Shown: piece after piece, positions 5,358 through 7,425 of the stretch
Layout of the letters: every line of letters starts with the position of its first letter
How positions within the stretch are numbered: the first letter of the stretch is position 1
Assembly: GCA_039000685.1 (NCBI GenBank)
Contig: JAWBNW010000026.1
Span: 1 to 7,425, forward strand
Direction: 5' to 3'
Length of the DNA stretch: 7,425 nucleotides
DNA from: JAVZGQ01 sp039000685
GTDB lineage: Archaea > Aenigmatarchaeota > Aenigmatarchaeia > CG10238-14 > SCSR01
Notes under the pieces: model-generated
Database searches by the model: none
Seen by the model: only the letters and a program-made list of their open reading frames with translations
Told to the model about the DNA's origin: nothing
Position numbers and translations under genes: made by a program

Positions 5358-6571
5358 TTTCTCCTAGCCCCCACTATTTCATATATTATGGAAGAAAGCC
5401 AAAAAATAGATATAAGGAAAGGATAAATTAAAATATAGCTTAGATAGAAACTGAACTTTTTCTTCAAATCAACCTTTTCTCCTGAAAAAACAATGCTTAC
5501 CCAGAGTATGAAAAGACTCATGATCAAAAACAATAAAAAGAAGTATGTGTAGAAGTCGATTAAGAAAATATCGACTCTTATTTCTGGTTGCAAAATTGCA
5601 AACTTTATATGATACCAGCTCATCAAATATTGTAAACCGTTCCAAGCAAGAGTAAAAATTTGGGAGAAAAGCAAGAAGCCTAAGATGAACATCCAAACAA
5701 AATTTATAGGAAGAACAAAAAAACCTAAGTTACCATACTTTGGGTTTGCTATCATTTTAGAGTATTTGAAAACATTTTGTATGTAGCCTCTGTACCATCT
5801 CAACCTTTGAGCGAAAAGTTTTTTAAAATCTTTTGGGGCGTTTGTGTAAGTGTAAGCGTCAATACTATTTTCAATTTTATAACCATTTTTAACAAGCCTT
5901 AGAGCTATTTCAGTATCTTCCACTAGATTGTTTTCGTCAAAACCACCAAGCTTTTTTAAAACAGAAGTCTTGTAAATGCTTCCTGGCCCAGGAGTAACAT
6001 ATTGACAATCAAAAAAATTGAAAAGTTTTCTCAAGAAGATTGACCAAAGATATTCGACCCATTGAATTTTTTGCATCAGGGTCTTAGGTTCAAAAACCTT
6101 TATTGCTGGAGTAACAGAAGCCACTTCTCTTCTCTCTATGTAGCCAACCATTTTCACGAGAAAATTTTCATCGGGGAAAGAATCAGCATCCATACAAGCA
6201 ACAAGCTCAGTTTTCACGTGCTTTAGACCATTGTTCAAGGCAGCTGCTTTTCCCAAATTTTTCTGTCTAATTAGCTTGACTTTTTTAAATTTTTTAACTA
6301 TTTTTCCTGTGTTATCAGTAGATCCATCATCGATAACTATAACTTTCAGCTTATCTTTTGGATAATTCAAATTCAAAATCGATTCCAAACACTTTCCAAT
6401 ATTTTTTTCTTCGTTGTGGGCAGGAACCAGAAAAGTTATGGAAGGAAATGTTTTCGGTTCAGGATTGTAAAACATTTTTTTTCTATTCTTAAAAAACACA
6501 GCAAACCAAAGTACTGAGCAGTAGATAATTATTGAGTATACGATTAAATATATTAGATCTATCAATTGCAT
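5351..6571 (-). CDS. Family 2 membrane glycosyltransferase (NodC/hyaluronan synthase-like)
   Basis: The 406-residue protein has one N-terminal transmembrane helix (about 7-27), a cytoplasmic GT-A domain (about 43-270) and about three or four C-terminal helices (285-308, 335-362, 375-398). The family motifs are intact: VPAHNEE (49-55), DDGSTD (81-86) for nucleotide-sugar binding, DAD at 128-130 for the metal site, VEDTE at 217-221 with the catalytic base, and QRLRW at 255-259, the (Q/R)xxRW signature of processive GT2 enzymes. It should transfer sugars from a nucleotide donor on the inner face and may pass a growing glycan across the membrane. Sugar and product cannot be told from sequence. 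It is the first gene of a two-gene minus-strand operon with the thioredoxin-fold gene. No clear Shine-Dalgarno sequence precedes the ATG, which fits a leaderless transcript. Confidence 0.88.
   Translation of the reverse strand: MQLIDLIYLIVYSIIIYCSVLWFAVFFKNRKKMFYNPEPKTFPSITFLVPAHNEEKNIGKCLESILNLNYPKDKLKVIVIDDGSTDNTGKIVKKFKKVKLIRQKNLGKAAALNNGLKHVKTELVACMDADSFPDENFLVKMVGYIERREVASVTPAIKVFEPKTLMQKIQWVEYLWSIFLRKLFNFFDCQYVTPGPGSIYKTSVLKKLGGFDENNLVEDTEIALRLVKNGYKIENSIDAYTYTNAPKDFKKLFAQRLRWYRGYIQNVFKYSKMIANPKYGNLGFFVLPINFVWMFILGFLLFSQIFTLAWNGLQYLMSWYHIKFAILQPEIRVDIFLIDFYTYFFLLFLIMSLFILWVSIVFSGEKVDLKKKFSFYLSYILIYPFLISIFWLSSIIYEIVGARRKW
5361..5365 (-). promoter_or_regulatory. Shine-Dalgarno sequence of the thioredoxin-fold gene
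   Basis: On the minus strand AGGAG is followed by AAA and the ATG at 5357. It lies within the last codons of the glycosyltransferase gene. The spacing is short, but the site supports this start and re-initiation by ribosomes finishing the upstream gene. Confidence 0.5.
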
Positions 6572-6608
6572 AATTGTCTCTAATATTTATATTCAGATAT
6601 AAAATTAT
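6572..6608. promoter_or_regulatory. Divergent promoter region with palindromic TATA sequences
   Basis: Only 37 bp separate two divergent start codons. TTTATAT (6586-6592) and ATATAAA (6597-6603) form a perfect 7-bp inverted repeat around TCAG, so each strand reads TTTATAT. For the minus-strand glycosyltransferase the box spans -32 to -26 from its ATG, the right place for a leaderless transcript. For the + gene TTTATAT spans -23 to -17, which is close. The slightly earlier TAATATTTATA (6581-6591) fits better. The two promoters must share or compete for TBP/TFB. Confidence 0.55.
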
Positions 6609-7425
6609 ATGAAAGGAATTAAAATTTTTCTGATTTTTCTTTTCTTAATCGGTTTTTTACTTAGATTTTTGCCAGTAAGAACAGATTCTAGTTTTCACTA
6701 TTGGGATGAAGCGGTATACCTCCAACATGCAGAAATTCTTGGTGGTTATAGGGAAGATAATTACAACGAATTTGATTTTAGGCCACCTCTTTTGCCAGTT
6801 TTAATCACCTTAGGTTATAAAATTTATCATTCAGTTATAACAGCTCATTTCATTGTTGCTTTCATAGCTTCTCTTGGAGTAATTTCTACATTCTTCCTGG
6901 CAAAAGCCCTCTTTAATAACGAAAAAATTGCTATGTTAGCAGCAATTATTTTCTTTTTAAATCCTCTACACATTCAACTAGCACATGACATCTTAGTAGA
7001 TTCAATATTGCCAACATTTTGGGTTTTGGCAGTTTTATTTATTTTTCTTGCTATTAAAAAGGAAAAAATTATTTACTATTCGTTTGGCGGAATCCTCTTT
7101 TCTTTGTCAATTCTTCTGAAATTTACATCACTTTCTTTATTTTTTTCTGTAATTATTATTTTTATCATTTTCAATTTTAAATTAAAAAGAAATTTGATAA
7201 AAATTATTGAAGATAAAAAAATACTATTATTATTTTTATCATCTTTTTTAATTTTGTTACCATACTTAATTTTTGCTCAAATTAAATTTGGTTTTTTTCT
7301 CAAACCCTTTATTCTGGCCAACATGATAGTTAATTGGGACACCCCAACACCATGGTATTTTTTCTTTACAAACTTTACCGAAATTTTCCCATTAATATTT
7401 CTTGTTGGCATAATTTTCAATATAA
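6609..7425 (+). CDS. GT-C membrane glycosyltransferase, PMT/ArnT-like, 5' part (3' end outside window)
   Basis: An open frame runs from ATG 6609 to the window end (272 codons) without a stop. The product is very hydrophobic with many transmembrane helices. After the first helix (about 4-21) the outer loop holds WDEAVYLQHAEIL (32-44), the DE motif of the PMT_2/ArnT-like family where the acidic residue is catalytic. It is followed by RPPLLPVL (58-65), matching the family's (K/R)PPL segment. A second acidic segment, HDILVDS (126-132), is also typical. Such enzymes move a sugar from a polyprenyl-phosphate carrier to a protein or lipid on the outer face of the membrane. Together with the divergent GT2 gene and the sequon-rich surface proteins this suggests a surface glycosylation cluster. 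Base composition is very AT-rich, for example 6 G+C in the 60 bases 7141-7200. The acceptor is unknown. Confidence 0.8.
   Translation, partial: MKGIKIFLIFLFLIGFLLRFLPVRTDSSFHYWDEAVYLQHAEILGGYREDNYNEFDFRPPLLPVLITLGYKIYHSVITAHFIVAFIASLGVISTFFLAKALFNNEKIAMLAAIIFFLNPLHIQLAHDILVDSILPTFWVLAVLFIFLAIKKEKIIYYSFGGILFSLSILLKFTSLSLFFSVIIIFIIFNFKLKRNLIKIIEDKKILLLFLSSFLILLPYLIFAQIKFGFFLKPFILANMIVNWDTPTPWYFFFTNFTEIFPLIFLVGIIFNI

Noticed and set aside
4180..5696. Minus-strand open frames at 4180-4389 and 5469-5696
   Set aside because: The first is antisense to the 4111 gene and the second is out of frame inside the GT2 gene; neither has a start signal or domain.

Overview
The window looks like part of an archaeal genome, most probably a small-genome DPANN-type lineage (Woesearchaeota/Aenigmarchaeota-like), though the phylum cannot be fixed from sequence reading alone. 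The support is an archaeal-type S-layer protein with a cleavable signal peptide, a strong TATA box with a purine-rich upstream element, T-tract terminators, a membrane-anchored winged-helix regulator and an AmmeMemoRadiSam radical SAM protein. Genes are tightly packed with short overlaps.

Left part (1-1619, + strand): the 3' end of an AmrS-type radical SAM gene overlaps by 14 bp a gene for a membrane protein with a signal/anchor segment, an extracellular domain, one transmembrane helix and a cytoplasmic winged HTH. Centre (1620-4110): a 245-bp non-coding region carries a T-tract terminator, an inverted repeat, a TATA box and a leader hairpin, and then the S-layer gene. That gene ends in a hairpin spanning its stop codon, followed by a second hairpin with a T tract. 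Next comes a small gene for a membrane-anchored extracytoplasmic protein of unknown function (4111-4689).

Right part: two minus-strand genes, a processive-type family 2 glycosyltransferase and a membrane-anchored thioredoxin-fold protein, overlap by 7 bp and run tail-to-tail into the 4111 gene. A 37-bp divergent promoter region separates them from a + strand multi-pass GT-C (PMT/ArnT-like) glycosyltransferase that runs off the right edge. This gene starts at 6609 and is open to the end of the window.

Read together, from 660 onward this is a cell-envelope locus: S-layer protein, surface glycosylation enzymes, a probable extracytoplasmic thiol oxidoreductase, and a membrane-tethered regulator that could sense envelope state. 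The most interesting idea is that this regulator controls the adjacent S-layer promoter, where a 9-nt motif (TTAGAAAAT) occurs three times, twice as a 12-bp inverted repeat two helical turns apart. The S-layer transcript also appears to be bounded by RNA hairpins at both ends. These links are inference. The protein families and repeats themselves can be seen in the sequence.
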